Shown piece by piece: positions 45,670-56,119 of a stretch of DNA of 64,000 nucleotides. Made by a program: the position numbers and the translations under genes. The stretch comes from Costus lasius (taxonomy: Eukaryota > Streptophyta > Magnoliopsida > Zingiberales > Costaceae). Numbering within the stretch: position 1 is the first letter of the stretch; every line of letters starts with the position of its first letter. The notes under the pieces were generated by a model, which saw only the letters and a program-made list of their open reading frames with translations, made no database searches and had not been told where the DNA came from. The stretch spans positions 112,200,499 through 112,264,498 of the forward strand of contig CM050446.2 in the NCBI GenBank assembly GCA_027563935.2, in the 5' to 3' direction.

Positions 45670-47176
45670 TGATGCCCTACATTTTAATAGTGATTTTCCT
45701 TAATATTTCATGATAAATCTAGGGCTATATTGATATTTTCATACTCTGTTAGGACTTGTTTGCTTAAAAGCTTTGGAATCTTCACTTTTTCTTGTTCTTA
45801 TGAAATTTCAGGTGAAATCACCAAATTTTGATGTCTTTTGGAGATTTTAAGGTCATAGGGTGATTCCGCACGTGAAAACGAAGCTGTCCGTCAAATTTGG
45901 GCTCAATCGGAATTAACCTGAAAAATACGGCCAGGTGAACCCCATGGGTTCACCGGTGCTTTCGCCAGACATCAGGATGTTCACAGAAGAAATCACGGGG
46001 AGGTGAACCCGGCGGGGTTCACCCGTGATTCTCTCTACTGCATCTCACCCAAAGTGGCTAGAGCACATCACGGGCAGGTGAACTTGGTGGGGTTCACCTG
46101 TGTTTCTTTCGACCGAAACAATCTAGAGAGCTTCACAACCAGGCGAAATCGGCGGGGTTCACCCATCATTTCGAGCGAGGCCAACACGTGTCTGACATCT
46201 AATCAGATTCTCTTCGATTTCTAACCGGTTTGGCATCCAAATTTAGCTAGGGAGGATTCTTTGGAAAGCTGATTCGAAGGAAAACACAGGGGATATAAAA
46301 GCTCTAATTTTCATGCCCTAATAATCGGGAAATCAGGCGAAAGGCGACGAGGGCGGACGAACAGCAGCGACATTGGGATTCTGCGGTGATTTGGTAAGAT
46401 TCGATCATCAAGGCATCATGATTCCTGGAGATTGGCTGTGGTTTAGTATCTCTTCCCCTTTAGAAACAATTTCTTCTAGTATTTCTATGCTTATTGAGAG
46501 ATTTTTCAGTGATTCCATGTATTTCGTAGCGTAAAACCCTTTTCAGGGCTCGGTTGAAGGCCGCTGACATTTGATACTTGCGAATTCTTATTGTAAACAA
46601 TTATTTGGATCTTTGTATTTGCATATTTTACTTTGCTTGCATATTTCATGATTTTACATTGGCCACGTATCTTCATTTGTTAGCCGACACGATTCATATT
46701 GAGAGGAGAATCGTGACGGTGGATCTTCTCTGTAAAACTTGTGAATCTATGACACGAGAGTGTTTGGAATTCACCTGAGGATTTGTTAACCTTCCATAGA
46801 ACGCTTAGGGTTTGTTCAGAATGATCCACCGTGAGAGTAGGAGACCGTTCTAAATAAACACCGGGGTGTACCACCGAGAGGGGACATCCTGTACCTTAGG
46901 GATAGGTTCCTTATGCAAAACACTTAAATCCATATAATTAATCTTTTTATCGCATATTTGATTGTCAGCGTGGTGGATACCATAGCCCTGATCTCTCTCA
47001 TTCATATTTTCTTAGTCGTTGATTTAGTTTCTCGTTTACAATCGAAGTTTGCAAAACCTCGTTTTTGTTTGCCTAGCTATTGAAACTTAGACCTTCTGGT
47101 ACTAAACCCTGTTCCTTATGGGATTCGACATCTTTTATATTACTTCGACATAACCGTGCACTTGCGGGATGTGTCA
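45670..47176 (+). repeat. Gypsy LTR (family D), plus strand, inserted in element B
   Basis: This 1,507-bp LTR starts TGATGCCCTACATTTT and ends GCGGGATGTGTCA. It is the reverse-orientation relative of the solo LTR at 2796-4292, sharing the ends and middle. It holds four palindromic GTGAACC..GGTTCAC-type modules (about 45930-46170) and a TATA box (46294-46300). GTCAT precedes it (45665-45669). The matching right-hand duplication was not found, so the element is truncated. Confidence 0.85.
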
Positions 47177-47182
47177 AGTTTT

Positions 47183-47200
47183 TGGCGCCGTTGCCGGGGA
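47183..47200 (+). other. Perfect tRNA-Asp primer-binding site
   Basis: TGGCGCCGTTGCCGGGGA is an exact complement of the 3' end of plant tRNA-Asp and lies six bases after the LTR end. It fixes the plus orientation and shows the LTR at 45670-47176 is a 5' LTR. Confidence 0.95.
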
Positions 47201-47640
47201 ACAACAGTTAATATCAGTATATTTCTAAGAATTGGTAGACTAGGCTTTAGTTAGCTTTACTACACTACTGCACTGCTATTTTTCTTACTCTGCATCTGTT
47301 ATCTGTCTTAGAACTTTGAAATTTCAGCTCAATCGGAGTCCTCTACAGAGTGCACGGCCATGGGTGTGCATCCATGCACGGCCGTGCATCATAAGTCATC
47401 AGAATTTACTAACCGAGCCGTACACGGGCATGGCCATGCATCCATGCACGGCCGTGTATCGTAACGCATATAGCTTGACAGGCGCTCGGTATTTTGCCCG
47501 TAACTTTCTATTCTGGGTGAGGAATTGGACGAAATTTTGGAAGGACCTTCCCAACTTAGACACGCATGATTTGGGACCGAAATCATCGGATTTGGTCAGG
47601 TAACGGGGGAGAACGAGGCGAGACGGCGAAACCTTAGGGT
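47201..47640 (+). other. Leader of family D element and an LTR-like fragment
   Basis: The first about 100 bases fit the leader after the primer site. From about 47300 the text resembles the U3 part of yet another LTR family: AATTTCAGCTCAATCGGAGT, then palindromes ATGCACGGCCGTGCAT (about 47372) and a second copy near 47438. The join to gag sequence of the opposite strand at about 47640 is a rearrangement breakpoint. Confidence 0.5.
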
Positions 47641-49190
47641 ATGGGGTGATTTTGGGTGGCGACGACAAGCTCACTTACCCCACTACTCTTTACTTCAGGC
47701 TTTCCAATTTTAGGTTTTCTCTGATCCGTTCTCAATAGCCTCTCAGGGAAAGGAACTGGTGGAACATAGGCAGACAGACCTACATATTTTTCCACCTTCT
47801 CCTTCTCCTCCCATTTCTTTACTCCAGGGGAAGTCTCCTCAGGCTTGTCCTCAAATTCTTTAAGTGCGGAATTCTCAATAAGCTCTTCAGGTACATCTAT
47901 ATGCTCACCATTCACAACAGTGATGGCATTGCCATGTTCCCTGGGGTTCATTTCTATTTGTCCTAGAAGTTTCCCTATGGGCCTATTGGAGGTACTTGCC
48001 TACTGAGCTATTTGGCTCTCTAGCATCTTATTGTGGGTAGCCAGAGCATCCACACGGGATGTCAGACACTTAATAGCATCAGAGACATCCTCATTATGTT
48101 TCTTTTGATCTACAACAAATCCTTCCAAAAGGGTCTCCAAGTTAGACTTCTAGGGCTGTCCATATTGCCTGGATTAAAATCCTGGTATTGGCCTGTTGTT
48201 CTGCTGATTATATTATGGAGGAGCTTGCCCTTGATTGTTCCTATACGATAGATTAGGGTGGTTCCTCCATCCTGGATTATAGGTTGCAGAATACGGGTCA
48301 TTCACTGGTCTTTGATTGAAGTTTCCCAAGGCATTGACCTACTCTTGACAAGAGTCGTCTTGTGATGAAGCTATGCATTGACAATCAGATGAATTATATC
48401 CTGAAATACCACACACTTCATAAGAAATAGTATTAACAGTAACTGAGGGAAAAGTGAAGGAATCAAATTTCTGCGCTAGAGAATCTACCTTAGCCGCTAG
48501 AGATGTTAAGGAATCATTGCTATATTTACCGACACCAGTGGACAAGGTACCTCACTCATTGGACCAGTGGTTATGGTTTATAGCCATGTCTTCAAGGAAA
48601 GAAGTTGCATCCTCTACACTCTTGCTCATGATAGCTCCTCCAACCGCAGCATCTACCATCAATTTTGTCCTGTAGTCCAATCCATTATAGAAGATGTGGA
48701 TTAGAACCCACTTCTCAAGTCCATGGTGTGGACACATACGCTGGAGCTCTTTGAAGCGATCCCATGTGTCATAAAGAGATTCTCCCTCACATTGCCCAAA
48801 GCAGTTAATCATGTTTCGTACTTGGACTGTCTTGCTAGGTGGGAAGTATTTATTCAGAAAGGCTTTCAAAAGCTTGTCCCAAGTGGTAATCGATCTAGCT
48901 GGTAGAGAATACAACCATGCTCTCGCACGATCCCTGAGAGAAAATGGAAAAAGTCTCAGTCTTATTGTGTCAGAAGAAACACCATTTACTTTAATAGTGT
49001 CACAGTATACTAAAAACACAGCGAGACGGAGATTAGGGTCTTGATTTGGGGAACTCCCAAACTGATTTTGTCGGACCATCATCATCAGTGCTGACTTGAG
49101 CTCAAAATTGTTCGCCTGCACATTAGGTCGAACTATGCTTGAATTGAAACCCTGTATATTTGGTACTGTAAAATCTCTCAAAGACTAGTT
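47634..49190 (-). pseudogene. Gypsy gag pseudogene (element C)
   Basis: From 49190 down: SLRDFTVPNIQGFNSSIVRP, FELKSALMMMVRQNQFG, RLRLFPFSLRDRARAWLYSL, and CPHHGLEKWVLIHIFYNGLD, a standard Athila/Tat-type gag (Retrotrans_gag) domain, open for 209 codons at 49181-48552. Degraded downstream sequence follows. The last piece (47951-47634) has KVEKYVGLSAYVPPVPFPERL, the usual region between gag and protease. Protease and polymerase are missing. Confidence 0.85.
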
Positions 49191-49447
49191 GTTCACCGCC
49201 ATTGCACCTTTTTCTAAAGTCTTTTGAGTCTAGAACTGTAATCTCCTTCAAAGGCGAAATGTGTGTTCAATCTCTGGGTCTTCAGGAAATAAAGTACCGG
49301 CACGTGAAACTCTGGGCACACAATGTCTAAGTCAAAGTGGATATAAAATAACAGTAAAAAGAAAAGGAATAAACAAATGCTAAAGCAAAAGAAAGAAAAA
49401 ATGCCTAGTTTCCAAACTTATCTTTCAAGTCAATATTAACTGGCCGA

Positions 49448-49466
49448 ATCCCAAGCAACAGTGCCG
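49448..49466 (-). other. Degraded tRNA-Asp primer site of element C
   Basis: ATCCCAAGCAACAGTGCCG resembles CCCCGGCAACGGCGCCA with several substitutions and sits just inside the LTR at 49473, consistent with minus orientation. Confidence 0.6.
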
Positions 49467-49472
49467 AAAACT

Positions 49473-50921
49473 TGGTGCATCCTCAAGTGCACGGATTTAT
49501 CGAAGTAATACAATTAATATCATTTCCTCGAGGATTAGGTGGTTAAGTACCAACTTTTCGACTTGTTTGAATCTAGGCAAAATCAAGTAGTGGTTTGTTT
49601 TGAACTCTAAGTATGAGAAATAACGGAAACAACATCTAGAGAAATTCAAATTCTGGGAGATTGGGATTCAGGGTTTCACCACGCTAATAATTACGAATCA
49701 TATGAGAATAACTCTTTGAACAGAAGATTACAATCATGAAAGGAACTTTTCCTAATATACGGATTACCTCCTCCTTAAGCATAATATGGTATCTAGCTAC
49801 GTTAACTCCCTACTCTCGTGACAGTTAACGTTCCTAGACCCATTAAGTTCTATGAAAAGCCTAATAAATCCTTCAAACGAATCCAAACTACTCTCGTGAT
49901 TGGATTCGTAGGTTTCATTAAAATAGATCTAATGTTGCGATTCACCTCTCAGTACTTCTCGCAACGTCTAAAATGCAATTGTACGTGGCTACTGTAAACT
50001 ACAGATTAAACATAATTTCAATCAAATCACGATAAAATAATCGTATCAAAGGAGTAAAGAATATAGATTAACTCATAATCATCAGCGGGTTATGCCCTTA
50101 ATCTTGAAACAAAAGGTTACTTGCTCATGTTCTTAAGAAACAGCATGTTTATACGATGAACAAGCATAAGATCTTCTAAAAATCGCAAGAGTTTCACTAA
50201 GAAAATAGTAAAATTAGCTTCCCCTCGATCTGAAGATGAAGAAGAGCTGATCAAACTTCTCTTTTGCGTGAAATCTCGCCGGACTCTGCTTAGGAATTGG
50301 AATTTCATCTCAGTCACTGCCGCCGATCATCTTCATCCGAAAAGCCCCCTTAACTCACCAAAAATCCCATCTTTTATACTTTGATCAGTCCAGAACCCTT
50401 CAAGGAATGATTCTAGAGAGTTTGGTTCAAATCTGGTCCGATTTGGAGCCGAATCGAGTGAAAATTCGAAGGGGCGAAAATATTCACGGCCCGTGGTGAC
50501 TTTACGGCCGAGGCAGTAAATGTTTCCGTGTCTACAGCTCTTTGTACAAAGAAAGTTTCATGGACTATGATGATGTTATGGCCTCACCCGTGAAAGTTTC
50601 TGTGAACTTCTATACTTGGCTGCATTTTGCCCGTTTCAACGCCAAAATTACGGCCCAAGCCGAAAAAAATGCGATATTCACTATTTTCGCTCCAAATTTG
50701 ACGTGTAAGCTTGTGATCTTCTTGGGAATCGTGTTGTAGCTTTAAAACTCGTGAAATCCATCATTTTAGTGCCTTTTTACCTGCATTTTCAATCAAACCA
50801 AGAAAAGTGAAGATTCTATGCCAAGTGAAGTAAAAATACCAAATTTAACATAAATCATGCAATTAAGCCCTGTATATAGCATGAAATACAGATAAAAATA
50901 CAGTGTAAATACAACGCATCA
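49473..50921 (-). repeat. 5' LTR of gypsy element C
   Basis: This 1,449-bp LTR begins TGGTGCATCC (plus strand) and ends ACGCATCA. It is related to the LTRs of the complete element at 11632-17917. On the minus strand it carries ACACGTCAAAT (50697-50708), palindromic modules around TTACGGCC and TTCACGG (about 50480-50670), and a TATA box (complement of TTTTATA, 50372-50378). No partner LTR is present. Confidence 0.85.
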
Positions 50922-50995
50922 ACTTCTATGATGGATATTATAGGCTAGAACTTTAAACTAGGATTTGGGAGAAGCCCTTTTGATGATCTTATGAT

Positions 50996-51955
50996 TGTAA
51001 CAATCTTACTCCAAATATTTTGAATCCTTGCTTAACCCTTATTATGCATTTTTACCTGTGTAACCTAGTAGGGAGCGCTTGTGCCTGCTTTCCCCCGGGC
51101 GAGGTTTGTAAATCAGAAAATCTAGGGGAAACCCGTTGATGAACTGTACTCACTCAGTGTGATTATTAGGATCCTAGACGCGTCGGGTAGGCCGAAAGCT
51201 CGTTCGCACATCGGAACCATTCGGGTTAAGGGTTTATCTAACCCATTTCGTACTCCTTGCCTGCGTTGCCTAAGAGAGAGCGCTTGAGCCTATATTCCCC
51301 TGATCGAGGTTTGTAAATTTGGATCTAGGGGGAACCCTTGATAACCTGTACTCCTCTAGTACGAGTGCTAAGGCCTTAGACGTGTCAGGTATGCCGAAAG
51401 GTCATACACATGCCAGAACCTTTTCGTACTCCTTGCCTGCATTGCTCGAGAGGGAGCGCTTGAGCCTACATTCCCCTGTGGTGGTTTGTAAATCAAGATT
51501 TGGGGGGAACCCATTGATAATATGTACTCGACCGGTGTGAGTATTAGGGCCTTAGATGCGTTGGGTAGGCTGAAAGGTCATCTGCATGTGGAACCTTTTG
51601 GATTAGACCGATAACCAATCCACGAGAGTTGGGGAGGTCTATCAGAGGGAGCAACCTGTACCTTTGGTAAGAATTCCCTTGAACTAGATAGGAAGTAAGT
51701 CTTAGAGTTCGATTATTCATTCATAAGACAACAAAGAGGTGAACCTGTATTTTGATTTATCTTTCATCCAATTTCTCTCGTACGACTCATGTCATCTACG
51801 TTCTTGCTTACATAATTAGTTTAGCACTTAAATCTCACCAATTTCGACTCTGTCTAGCTAGTGGAATTGAAATCAGTTAGTAATTGCCCATTAGTCCCTG
51901 TGGGATCAATATGTTACTAGTTCGATAGACCCGTGCACTTGCGGGACCCCTATCA
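50996..51955 (+). mobile_element. Solo LTR (family E), 960 bp
   Basis: It starts TGTAACAATC and ends ACCCCTATCA, with ATGAT on both sides (50991-50995 and 51956-51960). Three internal units of about 180 bases share CTTGCCTGCRTTGC..GAG.GAGCGCTTGAGCCT and TTTGTAAATC. The end CACTTGCGGGACCCCTATCA shows the shared gypsy LTR terminus and gives plus orientation. Confidence 0.8.
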
Positions 51956-51960
51956 ATGAT

Positions 51961-52550
51961 TACCATTTGTTGAGGCCGTGGTGTGGACACATTCTCTGAA
52001 GTTCTTTAAATCGGTCCCACACCTCGTACAATGATTCTTCTTCTTTCTGAACAAAGCTCATGATCTGGCTCCTAAGTTGTGCAGTTTTGCTTGTGGAAAA
52101 TATTTTGATAGAAAAGCATTAAAAAGTTCCTCCCAAGTTGTTATGGAAAAAGTGAAGCCATACGCGAGCTCTATCCCTAAGAGAAAAAGGGAAAAGTCTG
52201 AGTCGAAGAGCATTATTAGAAACACCATTCATCTTTAATGTATCACAATATTCAAGAAATATAGAAAGGTGCATATGAGGGTCCTCAGATGGCAAGGCTC
52301 CAATCTGGTTCTGCTGAACCATGGAAAGTAGAGATGTCTTAATTTCAAAATTATTCGCCTCGATGTTGGGACGAGCAATACTAGAGTGAACCCCTTGTAG
52401 GTTTGGATTTGCATAATACTTTAAAGATATCTGATCACCTATATTAGATTTTAAGATTTCCTTTGCTAATTGCTTTCTGCGCAAGCGAAAAGTTCTCTCT
52501 GGTTCAGGATCTTCCTCAAATAACTTCCTAGAACACCTGGGCATAAGCAA
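51961..52550 (-). pseudogene. Gag pseudogene of gypsy element B
   Basis: The reading starts MLMPRCSRKLFEEDPEPERT at 52550, then NLQGVHSSIARPNIEANNFE, MVQQNQIGALP, and RLRLFPFSLRDRARVWLHF, followed after a frameshift by the segment ending HGLNKW at the solo LTR. It is the same gag domain as element C but diverged. It lies about 140 bases inside the primer site, so the start is plausible. Confidence 0.85.
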
Positions 52551-52690
52551 TCAACAGGTTAAACTGAAGATGGAAAATAGACCATCAGTTCAAAGAAAGA
52601 CTATAAATAAATAGAGTTAAATAACAAATAAAAGAAAACAAAAGTCCAGTCTATCAATCCTTAGATTGAGTTAATATTCGTGAAATTAGT

Positions 52691-52707
52691 CCCCGGCAAC
52701 GACACCA
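52691..52707 (-). other. Primer-binding site of element B, tRNA-Asp type
   Basis: CCCCGGCAACGACACCA matches the tRNA-Asp end at 15 of 17 positions and sits six bases inside the LTR at 52714. Confidence 0.85.
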
Positions 52708-52713
52708 AAACCT

Positions 52714-54255
52714 TGATGTGTTCCGCAAGTGCATGGACAAATCGAAGTAATAAAAATATCGATCCCACAGGCGCCAATGACAAAGTACTAACTCTACTTA
52801 AAATCGTTAGCTAGACAATTAGGAAAAAAAAGTGGTCTTTATCTTAACTAAATAGAAGGAATAGTAAAATAGACTTTGGGTATAATCAATTTGATGGAAA
52901 TTCAGGACTTCGGGTTCACCACACTAAGTTTCTTGACTTTTTATAATTAAAAGTATCTTAAGAAGGATTTACTGTGTTGAAGGGGATTTATCTGCATGTA
53001 CAGATTGCCCCCTCTCAGCAGTACAATCTGGTGTCTATTTGAATTAATTTCCTACTATCGTGGTTATTAATTAGAAATAAACCCAATGAGTTCTTGATAA
53101 ATCTTGAAGATCCCTTAAGCTGATTCGAACTACTCTCGTGTTCAAATCAACTTGTCTAAAAATTGTAGATCCGATGGCGCAATGCACCTCTCAGGACTTC
53201 TTGCGACGTCTCAAAACATGCAAATTATGGTCAGTAATCAACACGTAATAAGGATAACAATTATTGAATCTAACACAAATTAATCACTTCATAAGAAGAT
53301 AACAATAGTCAAGTCATGAAAACATATAGGGTTACACCCTAAATCCTGAAGAAAGAGTTTACGCTGACATAGTAATAATATCAATGTTATAAGAATTCAT
53401 GTTTTTGATTACAAATTGGCAAATAAATATGAAATCGACAAAGGAAGACAAGAATCAAGGCTCCCTGATGAAGATCGACGCTAGCTAGCCAAAAAATCGA
53501 AGCTTTTCCGGTCAGAAATTGGAGATCACCACCATTCACCCTAGATCTCACCTCTTCGTTAAATTCTCCTTGTAAATTGGCCAAAAAATCCCAATAATTG
53601 CTCCCAAGCTTACTTATATAGTTCCTCATCTCCTAATTAGGTTTCCCCCAAATTCAGGCGAAAGAATGGATCAAATCGAGTGAGAAACCGAGTGAAACTC
53701 AAGTTGGGCGGAATAAAATACGGCGGTGAAAATAAATACGGCGGTGTCATATTTTCTTCTGTCTTCCGAAATTACAACCTGGCAGAAATATGATCGTGAA
53801 AATAAATACGCCCTGCTGTATTTCTTTCTGTGGATTTTCTCCAACAAAATACGGTCGTGATTTTCATCACTGATGTGCCATATTTCTTTATGTGGAGTTC
53901 CAAAATTTTGTGCTAACAAAAATACGGCCATGATAAATATCACAGGTGGTGCCGTATTTCTTTTTGTACTCTTCCAAAAATATGGGCTGTAATAATAAAT
54001 ATGGCAGTGTCGTATTTTTCAAGCTCTGAATTGCACGAAAATTGATGGGTAGCTTCGTCTTAACTTGTAGAATTCATCTGTGCACTTGGATTCATCAAAA
54101 TCTATCAAAATTTGGTTGTTTTTTCGTGAAACATGCCAAAAATGAAAGTAGGTAAAGATTCTGAACAAACAAAAGAATTTTATTCGAAATAAATAAAATT
54201 ATGATAAATGTAGGAGAGATTATCAGTAAAAATACAATATAAATACGAGACATCA
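52714..54255 (-). repeat. 5' LTR of gypsy element B
   Basis: It begins TGATGTGTTCCGC and ends GACATCA. It is the partner of 42645-44230, with many substitutions and small indels, so this insertion is older than the complete element at 11632-17917. A TATA-like TTATATA lies near 53613. Confidence 0.85.
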
Positions 54256-54876
54256 CTGTACATGAACTGCTGGCCCAAAACTAGACCCAAGCCCACCAGA
54301 TTCAAAATTGGATCTCGATTCGAAATCGGATCCGAATTCGAAAACTAAAAAATGGATCCTAAACTCGGATCCAAAATTGGAAATTCCAAATTGGATTCGA
54401 AAACTCGGATCCGAAATTGGAAATTGAACTGGAAATCAGAAATTCCAGATTGGATCTGTAATTTCGGATCTGAAATTGAAAAAAACAAATCCTACCCTAA
54501 TTTTTTCTTCGAGCGCCGCACGCCGCACATGAACGCCAGACCTTCGTTGATGCACACGTGAATTCCAGATTGGCACTTTTCCTTCTGCTGGAAGCACGTC
54601 GGACGCAACTGTCCAGCTTCACCATATGCGTACAATGTTTCTCCTCTCTCGGCTGCACGTTGCACGTTCTCGCCAAAACCAAACGGCTGAGAATGGCGAT
54701 GAATCTAATTATGGGAGAAAACGAAACCCGAGAAAAAACAATAGCAAAACCAAAAACAAAAAAATTTTCACCCTTCATTTTGCTTGAAATTAAACATAGA
54801 AGGTGAATGAACGCCTAAAATATTTTCCAAAACAATTTTAACTAAGAAAAATATCTAACCTCACTCTCATATCAAT
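54256..54876 (-). other. Copia leader, outer part, with cryptic GGATC/GAATTCG repeats
   Basis: After the gypsy element the copia leader resumes. About 54290-54480 is a degenerate repeat of CGGATCCGAAATTGGAAATT-like units, then GC-rich text around CGCCGCACGCCGCAC. It ends at the degraded primer site CTCTCATATCA (54864-54874). No gene is supported. Confidence 0.6.
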
Positions 54877-55299
54877 TGTTAGCTCATGTCAAATATCTTA
54901 CAGATAAAATTATATGAAAAAAAATACTATATAATACATACCGAATTTCATAACGCAATGGAGAAATCTTTCACGGATTAGTCTTCTAATTGATGGTGAT
55001 ATCTTTCATATAGAGTTGGGGTGGCTGATGAAAAATCAAGACTGAAAACACTGTCTTAAGACTCATCACCTCAACTAGGGACCACACCCATATATATAAT
55101 AAAAAACCTAATGACACATTTGGAGTCCATCAATAATAATGTAATTGTGCACAGGGATTCTACACAATTATACGCTCCATATTTAATTAATTAGATGACA
55201 ACAAATTATAGAGATTAATTACCATAGCGCATGTACGTCTATATGCCCAAATACATTTTACTATACATATACATGGTGCACCATCCATACGTCCTAACA
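54877..55299 (-). repeat. 5' LTR of the copia element (423 bp)
   Basis: It begins TGTTAGCTCATGTC and ends CGTCCTAACA, and aligns throughout with 36570-37013. The phrase TAGTCTTCTAATTGATGGTG and the CCACACCC..TATATATAATA segment are shared. Confidence 0.9.
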
Positions 55300-55623
55300 C
55301 TTCTACTGATAGAGTTTAGTTATCGTATTGGTCCTTTTTTTTCTAGGGCAGGCACTATCTTTTTATAAAAAAAAAACCTTCTTGTTCGTCCGTTCACGCC
55401 ACTCTCTCAAAAAAAATATAATTTAAAAATTATATTTTTTTTTCATATTTGAAGGCTTTCCTTGATCTCTTTTTTTTTATATTTTTTATTCTCTTTTTTT
55501 ACATGCCATATCATGTTACTATTATTATTATTATTATTATTATTTTACTATTTTCTTTGCTACGTGCGCCATGTGCACGTTATTGTTCATGGTCAAAACT
55601 TTGTAACTCTCGATTTTCAGATT

Positions 55624-55659
<36 letters not shown>

Positions 55660-56110
55660 TTGCCATGATGCACGTCTCTTTTACACGCTCGATTGTTGCC
55701 ATGATGGTCAAACTCTCCATACGTCTCTTTTACGCGCTCGATTGTCAGATTGTTGCCATATTTTTTTTATTTTTCATATTTTTTATTTTTTTTGTTGCCA
55801 TGATGGTCAAACTCTCAATTGATAACGAGGAATTATTATTATTATTATTATTATTTTATTTGTAATCTCAAGTCTCTTTTACACGCTCACACATTTCTCT
55901 AAAAATAGATAGATTTTGTTATCTCCCTTGTCGTTGACCTTCAATCTCGTTTGTAAGCCTTTTTTTTTTATTTTTTTTATTTTTTTATTTTTTATTATTT
56001 TTACATCTCCACATTGCACCATTGTGATCAAATTTAATGGTCAAAATTTATTTTGATCGAAATATACTGCTGAAAAAATAATTAATTAAGGACTAATTAA
56101 TTAATTAATT
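55300..56110. repeat. Low-complexity T-rich and ATT-repeat region
   Basis: It contains (ATT)n runs near 55518-55545 and 55834-55860, a T run of about 28 near 55630-55657, and three copies of a GTTGCCATGATGG phrase with CGTCTCTTTTACRCGCTC. The open frames at 55449-55865 are made of these runs. Confidence 0.8.
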
Positions 56111-56119
56111 TTTTTTTTG

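Larger units (their letters stand above)
42645..54255 (-). mobile_element. Gypsy (Athila/Tat-like) element B, minus strand, broken by nested pieces
   Basis: LTRs at 42645-44230 and 52714-54255 are homologous. The flanks are CTTTA (42640-42644) and CTGTA (54256-54260). The tRNA-Asp-type primer site (52691-52707) follows the 5' LTR on the minus strand, and the gag region lies at 52550-51961. The signature CTTGTCCTCAAGCAAA (about 44257-44272) marks the 3' interior. The middle is replaced by other LTR pieces, and no pol domain of element B remains recognisable. Confidence 0.8.
36570..55299 (-). mobile_element. Ty1/copia element, minus strand, with two nested insertions
   Basis: The left LTR (36570-37013) and right LTR (54877-55299) are clearly homologous. 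The flanks are CTTCG (36565-36569) and CTTCT (55300-55304), a 4-of-5 match. On the minus strand a degraded tRNA-Met primer site (54864-54874) follows the 5' LTR, and the polypurine tract CAAGTGGGAGAT (37014-37025) precedes the 3' LTR. Inside are a solo LTR (38248-39232) and a gypsy element (42645-54255). Gag is not recognisable, and pol is broken by stops and frameshifts. Confidence 0.9.

Noticed and set aside
47183..47200. tRNA-Asp gene
   Set aside because: Only the 18 bases complementary to the tRNA 3' end are present, at the fixed position beside an LTR. It is a primer-binding site. The same applies at 16409, 49448, 52691 and 59795.
55449..55865. 138-codon Phe/Leu-rich ORF
   Set aside because: It is made of T-runs and ATT microsatellites; the apparent membrane segments are compositional.
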